64,000 bases of DNA from Heterohyrax brucei (taxonomy: Eukaryota; Chordata; Mammalia; Hyracoidea; Procaviidae), in assembly GCA_028571685.1 (NCBI GenBank), contig CM053143.1, positions 152,142,329 through 152,206,328 of the forward strand, read 5' to 3'. The notes under the pieces are model-generated. The model was given only the letters and a program-made list of their open reading frames with translations. It had not been told where the DNA came from and ran no database searches. Positions 36,001 to 46,229 of the stretch are shown here, piece by piece; positions within the stretch are counted from its first letter, which is position 1, and each line of letters opens with the position of its first letter. Both the position numbers and the translations under genes were made by a program.

Positions 36001-39000
36001 TTGGAGCCTTTTTGTGAGCTACCATCCTTCCCTAGGACTTTGAGTTCCAATTCATTTACCCCTTTACTGATTTACTAACAGACATACAGTCAGTATCTGC
36101 TTGAATTATTATGTTGCTAAAGAACCAACAACCTCTTGGAAAAACTTGCTATTATGGAAATTTTCTCTTGCTGAGTAGAATTTTCTTTTCTTTAACATCT
36201 ACTTGTTGTCTTGGTTTTGTTCCCTGGAGCAATTTTCTCTATCCCATTTTCTGTATGACTATCTAAGACAACTATCAAGTCTTCCCATAGACTCCTGTCT
36301 ACCAAACTAAGCAAAACATTCCATTGCTTCTCATAGACACAGCTTCTAAGACCATTGCCATGGTGGTCACTTTCTAATAAGTCTAACCTTATAGACACAC
36401 ATACCAACAATGAGTCTAGATGGCAGTCACCTCCTTACCCAAACTATCCTTATCACACCAGACTGAATCACCTGTCATGAAGCTCCTTCCCCTTCCCACA
36501 CCAGTCATGAAGCCCGTTTTGTGAACTACAAAGACACTATAACATCTCCTGGTAAGTGATGATATTCTGTCTGGGATTAAAAGATTCCTTGGGGGTGACA
36601 AATTCAGATCGAAGAGCCAGAATCAGAGAAACAGCCTCAACTGGAGTATCTCCTTTGCCTGATTAAATAACTTTCTTCTAAGCTCATTTTAGGAGTCTGT
36701 AGGTAGTGCAAGTTAACATGCCTGGCTGCTAACTGAAAAGTTAGTGGTTCGAGTCTACCTAGAGACTCCTCAGGGAAAGGCTCAGGGATCTATTTCCAGC
36801 AACAAAAAAAAAAGATGGAGCATAGTTCTGCACTGGTACAAGGAGGGCTGCCATGAATTGAAGTTGGCTCGATGGCAGCTGGTTTGATACTCGTATTTCA
36901 GTTGGTTGAAGGAATACAAATACTACCCAACAACAGCTTCACTTACCCCAAATCCCACTGCCGTTGAGTCAATTCCAACTCATAGCAACCCTATAGGACA
37001 GAGTAGAACTGCCCCGTAGAGTTTCCAGGGAGCTTCTGACGGATTTGAACTGCTGACTTTTTGGTTAGCAGACATAACACTTAACCACTATGCCCACCAG
37101 GGTTTCTGCTAACCTCACTTAGAGCTCTTTAAAAACTACCAGTTACTGAAAAGGAGAAAGCAAAGGAGAAGAAGGATCAGAAATGGAATTGTCTTTGACA
37201 AGAGAGCAGAAGACTATAGAATCAAGCCAGAAGAACAGGAGTCAGCTGCCTGGTGAAAAGCCTCTATGTGAAAAGAAGATTTTTTAATCTAATACCTCAA
37301 GGCCAACAACCTGGAGGGGAAGAGAGGGCAAATAGGGACAGAATTTATAAAAGCCACAGTAAGTTTGTGTGAACTCTCAAACATGCAATTAGCCTCTCTA
37401 ATAACAATGTACTGGAGTAGCACCTGGTGGTACAGTGGTTAGAATTCAGCTGCTACCCAAAAGGTCAGCAGTTTGAATCTACTAGGTACTCCTTGGGAAC
37501 TGTAGGCAATTCTGTTCTGTCCTGTAGGGTCCCTATGGGTCACAATCAACTCAATGGCAACAGATTTAGTTTTGGAAATAGGCTTAACTTAGATTATCAT
37601 GTATTATGGGTTGAGTTGTGTCCATCAAAAAGATATGTTTGACTCTCTTAAAAGACCAGACCCGGTAGTTGGACAGACTGGAGGGTTCCTGCAGGACGTG
37701 GCCCCTAGACTCTCCGTTAGTCTAGAGCTGCAACCAGTACCGAGGCCAAATCTTCAAAGATTAGATTGGACTGTAGGACACAGAGTGATGCTGATGAAGA
37801 ATGTGTTTATTGGCTAAATATGTACATGATGCTGTCTGAGCAGCTCTTGTCCAGTGGTAAGATGAGAGGTTGGAGGGGGACAGGAGTTGGTTGAATGGGT
37901 CTGGGCAGTAGAGGCTACAGAGGAGGAGTGTGCTCTCACAGGATGGCGAGAGGAGCTAGGATTGCATAACAGTGTGCATGCATGGGGTTTGATATGGCAG
38001 ACTGACTTGAATTGTAAACTTTCACTTAAAGCACAATAAAATATTTTTTAATTAACTAATTGATAATTTTTGTAAAAAAATGATTTCTTTCAAATCCTAA
38101 CTCCCTGTACGTATGAATGTGAACTTATTTGGAAATAGTTCTTGTTGTGGATTGTATTATGCGCCCCCCAAATGTATGTGTTGATTTGACTCGACTGTGA
38201 GTCCCAATATGGTGAGACTCCTCCCATGTGTTGTGAATCCTGCCTCAGTAATGCTGATGAGGGAGAATGCGCAGCAGTTGTGCTGGTGAGGCAGGACTCA
38301 AGCTAACAGCTTGTGGGATACAAGGGAGAAAAGTGAGCAGATTAAGTTGGGAGCCTCATACCACCAAGAAATCAGCACCAAGAGCAGAGCAATCCTTTGG
38401 ATCTGAGGTTCCTGTGTTGAGATGCTCTCTTGAACTTGGACTCAGCCAACTGGACTGTGACAATTTCTCTTATTGAATGGGCCTATAACTTGTAAATGGA
38501 TTTGTGGCTTACTGGACTATGACAATGGAGATTCTCTTCATGAAACCATCCGCTCTTGGTATTTTCTGTTGGAGCAGTACCAAGTGACTAAAACAGTTAT
38601 CTTTGCAGATGTAATTAGTTAAGTCAGCATAGGTCATACTGGGGTAGTGGAGACCTTTATCTAGTATGATTTTATCTTTGTTAAGAGAGAGAAGACAGAT
38701 GGAGGGAAGAGTAAGCTATGTGCAGACACAGGCATAGAGACAAGCCACCATGTGAAACTAAAGGGGAAGATTGGAGTTACACTGGCACTAGCCAAGGCAC
38801 TCCTGGGTCACCCGGAGCTACTACAAGAGGCAAGAAGGACTCCTCCCCGGCGTCTGACCCTGCCAGCACCTTGATTCAGATATCTGGCCTCTAGATCTGT
38901 GAGATAATGAATTTCTCTTATTTTAAGCCACTCAGTTGGTGGTGCTTTGTCATGGTGGTCCCAGGGAATGAATATGCCATGCAAGTTGGCCAAGAAGCAT

Positions 39001-42000
39001 TTCAGGAAGAAGTGGTCACTGCCTCTGCCAGTCAAAGCAGGATGGAGAAGAGTGCTAGCACTCTAGTTGTTTTCCAGGGAGAAAAACTTGTTAGAACTTA
39101 TAGAATGCCACGAGAGATTTCTGTGAACTGCATTTCTGTGAACTGTATTTCTGTGAACTGTAATTTTTTCTCTCCTGTACCCTGTGGGTGAGAGAGAGGT
39201 AACTGGCAATATGGCTCATTTTGTTGCTCTGTGTATGTGAGAGAGAGAGACAGAGAGTATAAGCATGAGGAGGGAGGTGGCCTGTAGGTTAAAGCATCGT
39301 CCCTTGACAGTTATCTCACTTGGGAAGACATATGAAAGATTCCTCTGACCACTCAAAGTGAGAAAAGGACAAAAGGACCAGGGTTGTGATTCAAGAGGTC
39401 ATGATCCTTGGACAAGCTAAGTAAGGAAGAAAACTAACTAAAATCCAGCCTCAACTTACCAGAGTTACTTTGTGAAGGGAAATCTATGCCCACCAGAAAG
39501 CCAAAGGGATTCCCCCTTAGCTGCCTTTGATTCGCCTTGTCCTGCATTACAGAACTGTTCTCAATGCCCCCACAGAAATGAGTTCCAGAATAAAATGAAA
39601 GAGAAGCTCCTTCAACAGCAAATGGAGCAACTGAACTCGACTCTGTGATGGAGTGATCTAGTTCCTTCCCAGAGTGTGGTCCGTGGGCCAGCAGTACCAA
39701 CATTATCTGGAAGTTTGGTAGAAATGCAGACCTGTGAGACCCACCCTAGTCCGACTGAATCAGAAGCTGTACTGTGACAAGATTCCAAATGATTATTCGT
39801 GTGCATCTCACAGTTAGAGAAACAATCTGAGCTACTCATTTACATAAGGTCCCTTGCCCTGAGACCAGGAACAAGCCAACTGGTGATCTTATGGTCTAAT
39901 TTATCCTCCACCCTCCACAAAATCCAAAATACTCAGCCCAGCTTCCAGCAGGCCCATTCTGACTTAATTTTAGTTGTATAATTTTTTTAGATACATGATT
40001 TTGGAGAAGTAAAAACTTTCTATTTCTCACCTGAAGAGGAGGAATTTACATTGATTGGATTCAAGAATCTCCTAGTTCTAAGCTTTTATAGTCCTAAAAT
40101 TTAGATAATAAAATAATAGTAACCTAGAGACATGAAGAGTCAGCAAAAAAGAGGAAGATCTTCAACCAGGCGGACTGACATGTGGCTACAACGATGGGCT
40201 TAAGCATAAAAACGACTGTGGGCATTGTGCAGGCCCGGGCAGTGTCTCGTTCTGTTGTGCATGAAGTCACTACGAGTTCGAACCAACTCAGGGGGACATA
40301 ACAACAGGGACATGGACTGATACTGAACTCCACACATGTTTTAAACATTATGTTTAAATTCTGTTCAGTCAATAAGCTGAAGTTCATTCCAGAAAACTAC
40401 AGCTCTGATTTGCACTTACTTGTTATATAGGACAATGTCCGGCCTCCACACCAGGTCGCTGGGGATCCTGATGGAGTCCAGGCCATCATACAGGTCTCGA
40501 TCCCACTTGAGATATGCATCATGCCAGATTTGGCGGATCCATAAGTAGGCGGTCAGAATTTGATTTCTTTCGTCCTGCATGACGAACATTAGATGTAACT
40601 TTGGTAGGTACTGCTCAACCAAATGTCCTCTGTTATGGACTCAGTTGTGTCTCCCAAAATACGTTTTGGAATCCTAACTCCTAAATCCCTGGATGTAATC
40701 TAATGTCATGGAATGCAATAACTTTCCACAGTGCAATCTATTATAATGTAATTCAGTCAAACAGTTGAGTTCACACCAGTGTACAGCAGACCCTAAACCT
40801 AATCACTCTGAGTCAGATCATGAGCAGCACAGACACACACATGCACACACGCTGGAGAAGAGAAAGGCGAGGATCATCTGAAAGCAAAAGAACCTCAAGG
40901 ACTGCCAACAGACACCAGAAACCAGAAGCTCACAGAGAGAATAGACACGGATGAGACCAGCTTTGGCCTTTCAGCCTCCAGAACTGCGAGACTCTCTGTT
41001 TATGAAAGCCACCACTTGTCGTATTTGTTAGAACAGCATTAGGAATCTAAAACAGCCTGCATCTCCAGAACACTTGCTCTTCACAACAGGAACTGCAAGA
41101 GCATTAACTTATTTTCAAGGAGCTCTGGTGGCTTAGTGGGTAAGTGCACTTGGCCACTAACTGAAACACTGGTGGTTTGAATCTACCAGCCACTCTGCTA
41201 GAAAAGATGTGGCAGTCTGCTTGAATGAAGATTTACGGCCTTGGAAAACCTATGGGGTCATTCTACTCTGTGTGTCTTACAAGGGTCACTGTGAGTCCCA
41301 ATCAACTTGATGGCAATGACTGTCTTGGGTTAGTCTTTGTGGGAGCAGACTGCCACATCTGTCTCCTGCAGGGCGGTTGGTGGGTTTGAACTGCCAATCT
41401 GTCAGCTAGCAGCAGGGTGCTTGACCACTGTACCACTGGAGCTTATTTCCATAAAGATTACAGCCTAGGAAACTCTATGGGGTAGTTCTACTCTGTCCTG
41501 TAGGGTTGCTATGATTTATAATCGACTCAACAACAATAGGTCTTTTGGTTAATCTGTTATCAGCATATGAGAGGTTTTTCGTTCTGTCTTCTTGATTAAC
41601 TACCTAAGCTATATCTTTTTCTGCTTGACGTAGGGTTCAAAATGTAAAGTGGACAAATGAGATCTTTCCATGGACCAACTGTTCAAATTTCTCTGAAAAA
41701 CAGTAACTAATGATATATCTGATCGAGAAAGTCAAGAAATAGCTAGAATGAACAGGAGGAAAATCCTTGAGGTTTCATAGCATTGTGTAATTAAGTACCC
41801 ATAAGTTGGCTAAGTACTAAAAAAGGCATGTTGTCTTAAAACACTAGCCTTTTGTTTGTTGGTTGGTTTTAGTTATGGTAAAGTTTACATAATGTAAAAT
41901 TCACCAGTTTAACCATTTTAGATATCACATGCAAGCAAAATCTTAATGAATATTTTTCAAAAGTGGCTGTAGCAGTACATAGACAGGGAACTGCAAAAAA

Positions 42001-44572
42001 TTCAAGCTCGATTTAGACAAGGACGTGGAACCAGAGGTATCGTTGCTGGTATCAGATGGATCCTGGTGAAAGCAGAAAATATCAGAAAGATGTTTACCTG
42101 TGTTTCACCGAATACGCAAAGGTATTTGACTGTGTGAATCACAACAAATTACAGATAACACTGCACAGAATAGAAATTCAGGAAGACTTAATTGTACTGT
42201 TGAGGAATCTGTACACAGACTAAGAGGCAGTCATTCAAACAGAACAAGGGTATACTGCATGGTTTAAAGTCAAGAAAGGTGTCCAACAGGGTTGTATCTT
42301 TTCACCATACCTATCAGTCTGTATACTCAGCAAATAATTCTAGATGCTGGGTTACATAAACAAGAATAAGGCCTCAGGATTGGAGGAAGACTTATTAACA
42401 TCCTACAATATGCAGATGACACCATCATGCTTGCTAAAAGACAACCTGAAGCACTTAACCACTAAGGTCAAAAACCACAGCCTTCAGTGAGCATTACATC
42501 TCAACATAAAGAAAACGGAAGTCCTCACAACAGGATCAATAAGCAACATCATGATAAATAGAGAAAAGATTAAGGTTGTTAAGGATTTTATTTTACTAAG
42601 ATCAAGAATCAACATGGAAAAAGCAGTCAAAAAATCAAGAGACTCATTGAACTAGGCAAATCAGTTGGAAAATACCTTTTTAAAGTGTTAAAAAGCACAG
42701 ATATCACCTTGAAGACTAAGACGTGCCCGACCAAAGTCATAGTGTTTTATATACAAGCGAAAGCTGGACAATGAATAAGGAAAACAGAAGAATTGATGTC
42801 TTTGAATTTTGGAATATTAAATATACAATGGACTGCGAAAAGAACAAAAAAAATCTGTCTTTTGTACAACCGGAATGCACCTTGGAAGCAAGGATGGCAA
42901 GGCTACAACTCACAGACTTTGGACATATTGTCAAGAAGGATCAGTCACTAGAGGAGGACATCGTGCTTGGTAAAGTAGAGAATCAGCAAACAAGAGGAAG
43001 ACCATCAACGAGATGGACTGACACAGTGACTGCAACAATGGGCTCACGCATAGCAACAACTGTGAGAATGGTGCAGGGCTGGGCAGCGACTCCTGCTATT
43101 ACGCAATAGGGTTGCTGTCAGTCAGAACCAACTCAGTGGTGCCTCACAACAACCGCTGTTTTAATACTAATAATTTTAATACTTAATAATTCAATGACTT
43201 TTGGTACATTCACAATGTTGTACAACCATCAGCAGAAATTCCAGAACATTTTCATCATCCCCAAAAGCAGCCACTCTCCATACCTGTTCACCCTAGCCCC
43301 TGGCAACGACTAATCTGTTGTCTCTGTGGATGTGCCTAGTTTGGACCTTTCCTACAAATAAAACTAGAGGATGTGGAAGACCACATTTCTTTAGGTGATC
43401 TGAGATGGTTACAGGTAATGGCAGAGATTCGGTAACCTTTAGGAAATTAATTTTATAAAAAGCTTCCTCCGACACTCTCCTCTCCCTCCAGCATGCACAC
43501 AGAGCCATCAGTTCTCATCTCTTTTCCAATTCCCAGTGAAGACGTTCCCTTCAGAAATGTTGTCTTTCAGTCTAAGTAGCATTCCAAAGAGTCTCCGTCA
43601 TGTTGCTCACCATATCCTTTATCTGAGAAAGTGTAATCTGCAGCGTGACATTCAGGACTTTATCTGTGTCTTCCACTGGACGCAGAGCATTGGAATAATC
43701 TTCAAAAAGGTCGTTAAACAACTTCTGTGCATATTTTCCATCTGCTGACTCTACAGCTGCTCAAAAAAGAGGGACCCTGGATCAAAATTTGAAGTATCAC
43801 GTGTATTTCCAGGCTAAGAACACCAGACTGAGGTCTAAAACTGGGGACAACCCAGCATCAGGTAGAGACAAACTGTGGGTCCATGGGAGTTGTTTTTTGG
43901 TATACTCTACCCAGATCAGGGAATCCCTGAATGGTGCAAACCACTGAGCACACAGCTACTAACTGAAAGGTCAGCAATTTGAATCTACCCAGAGGTGGAT
44001 CAGAAGAAAGACCTGGCAATCTATTTCCAGAAGATCACCTACCAGCTGCCCATTGCCACTGAGCCGATTCTGACTCATAGCAACCTTACAGGATAGAGCA
44101 GAACTTCCTGATAGGGTTTGCAAAGCTGTAAATCTTTCTAAAAGCAGACTGCCACATCTTTCTCGTGCAGAGCAGATGGTGGGTTCAAAATGTTAACCTT
44201 CTGTTTAGCAGCCAAGTGCTTTACCCACTTCACCACCAGGGCTCCTTCTGAAAGAGCACAGCCATTGGAAACCCTGTGGGATGCAGTTTTACTCAGAAAC
44301 ACACAAGATCCCTGTGAGTCTGAACAGACTCTTTGGTAATTGGTTTGGTTTTTCTGGTCCAGACCAACATGAGTCAGTAACAAGCATGGGGTCATCTCCA
44401 TGCAATCAGATCACTTGTTCTGTCCTTCCGCCCCCTCTTTCCTCCACCCCCCACCGAAGAAATGGCCCCCTGATGGGGCCAGGAGGTTACATGCTGACAG
44501 CCCCTCACCTCTCAGTCTGGAGGCAGCCAAGTAAATCCAGCAAAAGTTGAAGCAGGAGTGGGGCCAATTCAT
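29551..44572 (-). CDS. CHRNA9: Nicotinic acetylcholine receptor subunit alpha-9, whole coding region (5 exons)
   Basis: Coding join on the minus strand: 44572-44509, 43756-43611, 40574-40420, 35315-34783, 30089-29551 (64+146+155+533+539 = 1437 nt, 478 codons plus TAG). All introns are GT-AG and all phases fit. Seen: an N-terminal signal peptide, the Cys-loop (C155 and C169, 13 residues between), the vicinal pair C219-C220 that defines alpha subunits, membrane segments 1-3 at about 238-262, 268-290 and 307-326, a long cytoplasmic loop, and membrane segment 4 near the C-terminus. Known of the family: pentameric ligand-gated cation channel; alpha-9 assembles with alpha-10 in inner-ear hair cells, is calcium permeable and mediates efferent inhibition. 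The human protein as I recall it has 479 residues; the one-residue difference falls in the cytoplasmic loop. No stop or frameshift was found. CHRNA10 is the only close alternative; the exon 3 and exon 4 wording fits alpha-9. Confidence 0.96.
30225..30405 (+). mobile_element. MIR
   Basis: 'ggctctgtcacttaccagac', 'gtggcaagttacataatct', 'gtgttaataatagtatct'. Confidence 0.75.
31544..31692 (+). mobile_element. AfroSINE
   Basis: 'ctaaagaggtagttaagtac' to 'caacagcaatggatttg'. Confidence 0.85.
31886..31927 (+). mobile_element. Possible short hairpin element, diverged
   Basis: The tail 'cacttggcttggctggc' is clear; the hairpin part is changed. Confidence 0.45.
32080..32580. mobile_element. Unclassified insertion in the old L1
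   Basis: GC-richer than its AT-rich surroundings. L1 text stops before it and resumes after it. It could be an LTR. The 113-codon frame at 32051-32392 straddles the edge and matches nothing I know. Confidence 0.4.
33015..33051 (+). mobile_element. Short hairpin element, 37 bp, with 11-bp duplication
   Basis: Flanks 33004-33014 (gctgtattacc) and 33052-33062 (gctgtatcacc) differ at one base. The insert has 'gagtcggctccgactc' then 'gacggcacttggctggctg'. Confidence 0.8.
33138..33306 (+). mobile_element. AfroSINE
   Basis: 'tagagacctagttgctcagtg' region to 'caagtgtggttttttg'. Confidence 0.8.
33856..33913 (-). mobile_element. AfroSINE tail fragment
   Basis: 'aaaaaccaaactcactgtca' then 'gctgatcctgactcatac'. 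Confidence 0.65.
34390..34575 (-). mobile_element. MIR
   Basis: 'actcactgcttaccccatgc', 'tacagatgaagaagcttaga', 'ccagagttcaaatgctggg'. Confidence 0.75.
34783..35315 (-). CDS. CHRNA9: CHRNA9 exon 4 (Cys-loop, loop C, membrane segments 1 and 2)
   Basis: 533 bp. In order: the loop E region, the Cys-loop with C155 and C169, loop C with [13 protein letters not shown] (vicinal C219-C220), membrane segment 1 with the conserved proline in [19 protein letters not shown], and membrane segment 2 starting [19 protein letters not shown], which lines the pore, ending in the E288 region. The intermediate ring follows the family pattern (Gly266-Glu267-Lys268). Acceptor CTGACCTCCAG has a strong pyrimidine tract; donor is G/GTAAGT. 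It ends after one base of Gly300. Confidence 0.97.
35668..35836 (+). mobile_element. AfroSINE
   Basis: 'gaagcctggtggtggaatag' to 'gacagtgggtttggtttgg'. Confidence 0.9.
36692..36895 (+). mobile_element. AfroSINE, long form
   Basis: 'aggagtctgtaggtagtgc' to 'gttggctcgatggcagctgg'. Confidence 0.75.
36948..37108 (-). mobile_element. AfroSINE
   Basis: 'caaatcccactgccgttgag' to 'tatgcccaccagggtttc'. Confidence 0.9.
37414..37576 (+). mobile_element. AfroSINE
   Basis: 'agcacctggtggtacagtgg' to 'caactcaatggcaacag'. Confidence 0.9.
37650..38085 (+). mobile_element. L1 3' UTR end
   Basis: 'gagaggttggagggggacag' to 'cttaaagcacaataaaat'. Same family as 600-2400 and 61530-62178. Confidence 0.65.
38158..38596 (+). 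mobile_element. Inner MaLR/ERVL-like LTR
   Basis: 'ttgttgtggattgtattatg' to 'gcagtaccaagtgactaaa'. Confidence 0.7.
39118..39164. repeat. Three tandem copies of a 16-bp unit
   Basis: 'atttctgtgaactg' repeated three times with single changes. Confidence 0.85.
39180..40130. other. Intronic, no feature recognised
   Basis: Contains a short purine tract (GA repeats) at 39238-39258. Confidence 0.4.
40138..40308 (+). mobile_element. RTE-type LINE 3' tail fragment
   Basis: 'aaaaagaggaagatcttcaa' to 'gggggacataacaacag', about 170 bp. Confidence 0.85.
40420..40574 (-). CDS. CHRNA9: CHRNA9 exon 3 (extracellular domain, loops near the binding site)
   Basis: 155 bp, encoding [20 protein letters not shown] through [16 protein letters not shown], the conserved WxPDIxLYN segment of loop A. 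155 equals 45+110, the sizes of classical nicotinic exons 3 and 4, so the intron between them is absent, as is typical of the alpha-9/alpha-10 branch. The donor is GTAAGT. The acceptor (ATGCAG/GAC) has a poor pyrimidine tract, about 12 of 20. Confidence 0.95.
40630..41056 (+). mobile_element. MaLR (MLT-like) LTR 55 bp from CHRNA9 exon 3
   Basis: 'tgttatggactcagttgtg' to 'gaatctaaaacag'. Antisense to the gene. Confidence 0.7.
41118..41555. mobile_element. AfroSINE cluster (plus, minus, plus)
   Basis: Plus long form at 41118-41336, minus at 41337-41450 ('ccactggagctta' end), plus 3' part at 41460-41555. Confidence 0.75.
41956..43109 (+). pseudogene. RTE reverse transcriptase C-terminal part, YADD motif kept, frames broken
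   Basis: [12 protein letters not shown] with YADD at 42409-42420. The last frame (42723-43109) reads [20 protein letters not shown]..., then [20 protein letters not shown]. Not able to act as a whole protein. Confidence 0.85.
41956..43157 (+). mobile_element. RTE-type LINE, 5' truncated
   Basis: From 'ttcaaaagtggctgtagcag' to the 3' end 'cctcacaacaaccg'. 1.2 kb, in intron 2, antisense to CHRNA9. Confidence 0.9.
43611..43756 (-). CDS. CHRNA9: CHRNA9 exon 2 (N-terminal extracellular domain)
   Basis: 146 bp, the classic length of exon 2 in nicotinic receptor genes. It encodes the start of the mature protein, with [20 protein letters not shown] and then the first beta strands ending IKDM. The acceptor is a T-rich tract plus GAGCAG; the donor is ATG/GTGAGC. 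An open frame on the opposite strand over 43536-43748 is its shadow. Confidence 0.95.
43757..44508 (-). other. CHRNA9: CHRNA9 intron 1
   Basis: 752 bp, GTGAGG...GAGCAG. Its middle half is the nested SINE pair at 43918-44358; the first 160 bp next to exon 2 are unique. Confidence 0.85.
43918..44358. mobile_element. Nested AfroSINEs (minus inside plus long form)
   Basis: Plus 43918-44045, minus 44046-44245, plus 44247-44358 completing the outer copy. Confidence 0.8.
44509..44572 (-). CDS. CHRNA9: CHRNA9 exon 1 coding part (signal peptide)
   Basis: ATG at 44572-44570 opens 21 codons plus one base, then the donor GTGAGG. The peptide is hydrophobic in its middle (FCWIYLAA) and ends near Arg-Leu-Arg, as expected of a secretory signal. 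The split codon (G + CT) gives Ala at the exon 1/2 join. The start is chosen because it gives the family's short signal exon and joins exon 2 in frame; the Kozak context has A at -3 and A at +4. The first intron is short, 752 bp. Confidence 0.9.
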
Positions 44573-44960
44573 CTTTCTCCTGAGTCTGTGAAGCCACAGC
44601 CAGGCAGCTCTGTCATTGACTTCCCTCTGTTAGTGGGAAGGGTCTGCGACAAGACCCTACTCTGCTCCGTTTCACTGGGGCAGATGAAGAGCTCAGGCTC
44701 ACATTGCGGAAAGGACCTGAGGTCTTGAGAGCCGGACCTGCTCTCCCTCCCCTTCTGGTAACCTGAACTGGCATGGCTGAGATGCCTGGAGCCCAGGTCT
44801 GTTTACATCGAGCGGTGTTATGCCAGGAAAGCTGTCGCAGTTGAGGATGGCTAAGAGAGGCAGGGCCATGACTCAGTGGACTGTCCAACCTACCAGTTGG
44901 CCCAATCCAAGTGGGAGCTTTCTACGTCTGCAGCAAACAATTGCAGTCTGAGTCAGGAGA
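44573..44960 (-). promoter_or_regulatory. CHRNA9: CHRNA9 5' flank, likely promoter and 5' UTR
   Basis: The 388 bp directly upstream of the start codon look repeat-free and lie between exon 1 and a minus-strand tRNA-Gly-headed SINE. No TATA box is apparent in the first 150 bp. GC content is moderate and there is no CpG island. The transcription start cannot be placed from sequence alone. Confidence 0.4.
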
Positions 44961-44964
44961 CTCG

Positions 44965-45275
44965 TTAGCTGCTGTCAAGCTGCAGTCCACCTCGACTCAC
45001 CACAATCCCATGTACAACAGGACAGAACATACCAGTTGCCAATTAGACCACTGTGATCCATGGGGTTTCCAGTGACTGACTTTCAGAAGTAGATCTCAAC
45101 ATCCTTCTTTCAGTCCACCTTAGTTGAGAAGGTCCGTTCAAACTTCTTCATAAACTTCCACAGACGAAAGGGTAATAGTTGCACCTAAAGCGCATTGTCC
45201 AGGACTCAAACCTGGGTATCCCACACGGAAGGAAAGAATTCTCCCACTGAACCACAAACATCCCTGAGTCCAGGG
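44965..45275 (-). mobile_element. tRNA-Gly-headed SINE
   Basis: Head at about 45203-45270 in reverse: 'gtggttcagtgggagaattc' and 'caggtttgagtcctgg', i.e. tRNA-Gly A and B boxes. The body has the RTE-like module. It bounds the CHRNA9 promoter region. Confidence 0.75.
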
Positions 45276-45344
45276 ACTAAGAGAAGCTAAACAGACCCAG
45301 CCATGGGGCATCCAGACAGAAAGACCCTGTGAACTTTTAAGAAA

Positions 45345-45502
45345 ACAAACCTCTTGCCATTGAGCTGATTCTGACTTACAGGACAGAGCAAAACTGCTCT
45401 GGAGGGATTCCAGCAAGCAGCTGGTGGATTTGAGCTGCCAATCTTTTTGGTTCCCAGCTGTATCACACTGTGGCTCTTAACCACTGCACCACCAGGGCCC
45501 CT
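45345..45502 (-). mobile_element. AfroSINE
   Basis: 'cttgccattgagctgattct' to 'gcaccaccagggcccc'. Confidence 0.9.
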
Positions 45503-45827
45503 ATATGCTTCTATGAACCCTTAAAGAGGGAAAGACAAGCAATTCCATGGCCTCTAGAACATACTGGACTAGCATTTGGTTTTCTCTAGAGTCTGCTTCT
45601 GATCATTCTTCAGTGGTCTCATTGGGCCTGGACCTGTGTGTGAACATATGCGTGAGGGGAGGTATTGGCTGGAAGAAGAACGTCCACTCCCTTAAGAAGT
45701 TGCAACACTGAGGATTGGATTTGGAGTCAACTGCCAGTCCCAAGTCTTACTAGCTCTGTGATTTTGGACAAGTTATCTAAACCCTCTGAGCCTTCCTGAA
45801 CTATAAACAATAATAACAAAAAAAAAG
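45503..45827. other. No feature recognised
   Basis: Unique-looking 325 bp; possible MIR remnant near 45740-45800. Confidence 0.35.
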
Positions 45828-45982
45828 AAACCACTGCCATTGAGTCAATTCTGACCCATAGCAAACCTATAAGACAGAGTAGAACTGCCCTATTGGGTTT
45901 CCAAGGTGTGGCTGGTGGATGAGAACTGCTGACTTTTTGGTTAGCAGCCATAGCACTTAGCCACTACACCACAAGGATTTCC
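45828..45982 (-). mobile_element. AfroSINE
   Basis: 'aaaccactgccattgagtca' to 'acaccacaaggatttcc'. Confidence 0.9.
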
Positions 45983-46061
45983 TCTTGTACTAGAGATACT
46001 GGGAGATTGTATACAAGTACCCTTCGTAAATTGCAAAGCGCTATCTAAGTGTTCAGAAATC

Positions 46062-46222
46062 CTGGCAGTATACTAGCTAAGGGCTACAGCTGCTAACCAA
46101 AAGGTCAGCAGTTCAAATCCACCAAGTGCTCCATGGAAACTCTAGGGAGCAGGTCTACTCTGTTTTGTAGGGTCACTATGAGTCAGAATCGGCTCAGCGG
46201 CAATGTGTTTGGTTTTTGGTTT
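46062..46222 (+). mobile_element. AfroSINE
   Basis: 'atcctggcagtatactagct' to 'gcggcaatgtgtttggttt'. Confidence 0.9.
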
Positions 46223-46229
46223 ATGCAAG

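Larger units (their letters stand above)
37605..38975 (+). mobile_element. MaLR LTR split by an L1 3' end and by another LTR
   Basis: Outer LTR pieces: 37605-37648 ('tgggttgagttgtgtcc'), 38086-38157 ('gtgaacttatttggaaata'), 38597-38975 ('gcagatgtaattagttaag', 'ctgtgagataatgaatttc'). Insertions: L1 3' end at 37650-38085 and a second LTR at 38158-38596. Confidence 0.7.
35316..40419 (-). other. CHRNA9: CHRNA9 intron 3
   Basis: 5104 bp. It contains four SINEs, an LTR split by two insertions (37605-38975) and an RTE tail (40138-40308). 35316-35660, 35840-36690 and 39180-40130 show nothing recognised. Confidence 0.85.
41866..43350 (-). mobile_element. Old L1 3' UTR split by an RTE
   Basis: Left piece 41866-41955 ('taaaattcaccagtttaacc'), right piece 43185-43350 ('cattcacaatgttgtacaac', 'cctggcaacgactaatctg'). 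Confidence 0.65.
40575..43610 (-). other. CHRNA9: CHRNA9 intron 2
   Basis: 3036 bp. It holds, from low to high coordinate, a MaLR-like LTR, SINEs, an L1 3' UTR fragment and an RTE inserted within that fragment. 43291-43610 is largely unique. Confidence 0.85.

Noticed and set aside
41956..43109. Active RTE reverse transcriptase
   Set aside because: YADD is kept, but the frame is broken and the 5' half is missing.
43536..43748. 70-codon plus-strand frame
   Set aside because: Shadow of CHRNA9 exon 2.
29551..44572. CHRNA10 or another nicotinic subunit
   Set aside because: The exon wording, the 478-codon length and the loop C region fit alpha-9; muscle and neuronal subunits have a different exon layout.
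45203..45270. tRNA-Gly gene
   Set aside because: The boxes are recognisable, but the stem bases and anticodon arm are changed and the sequence continues into a SINE body.
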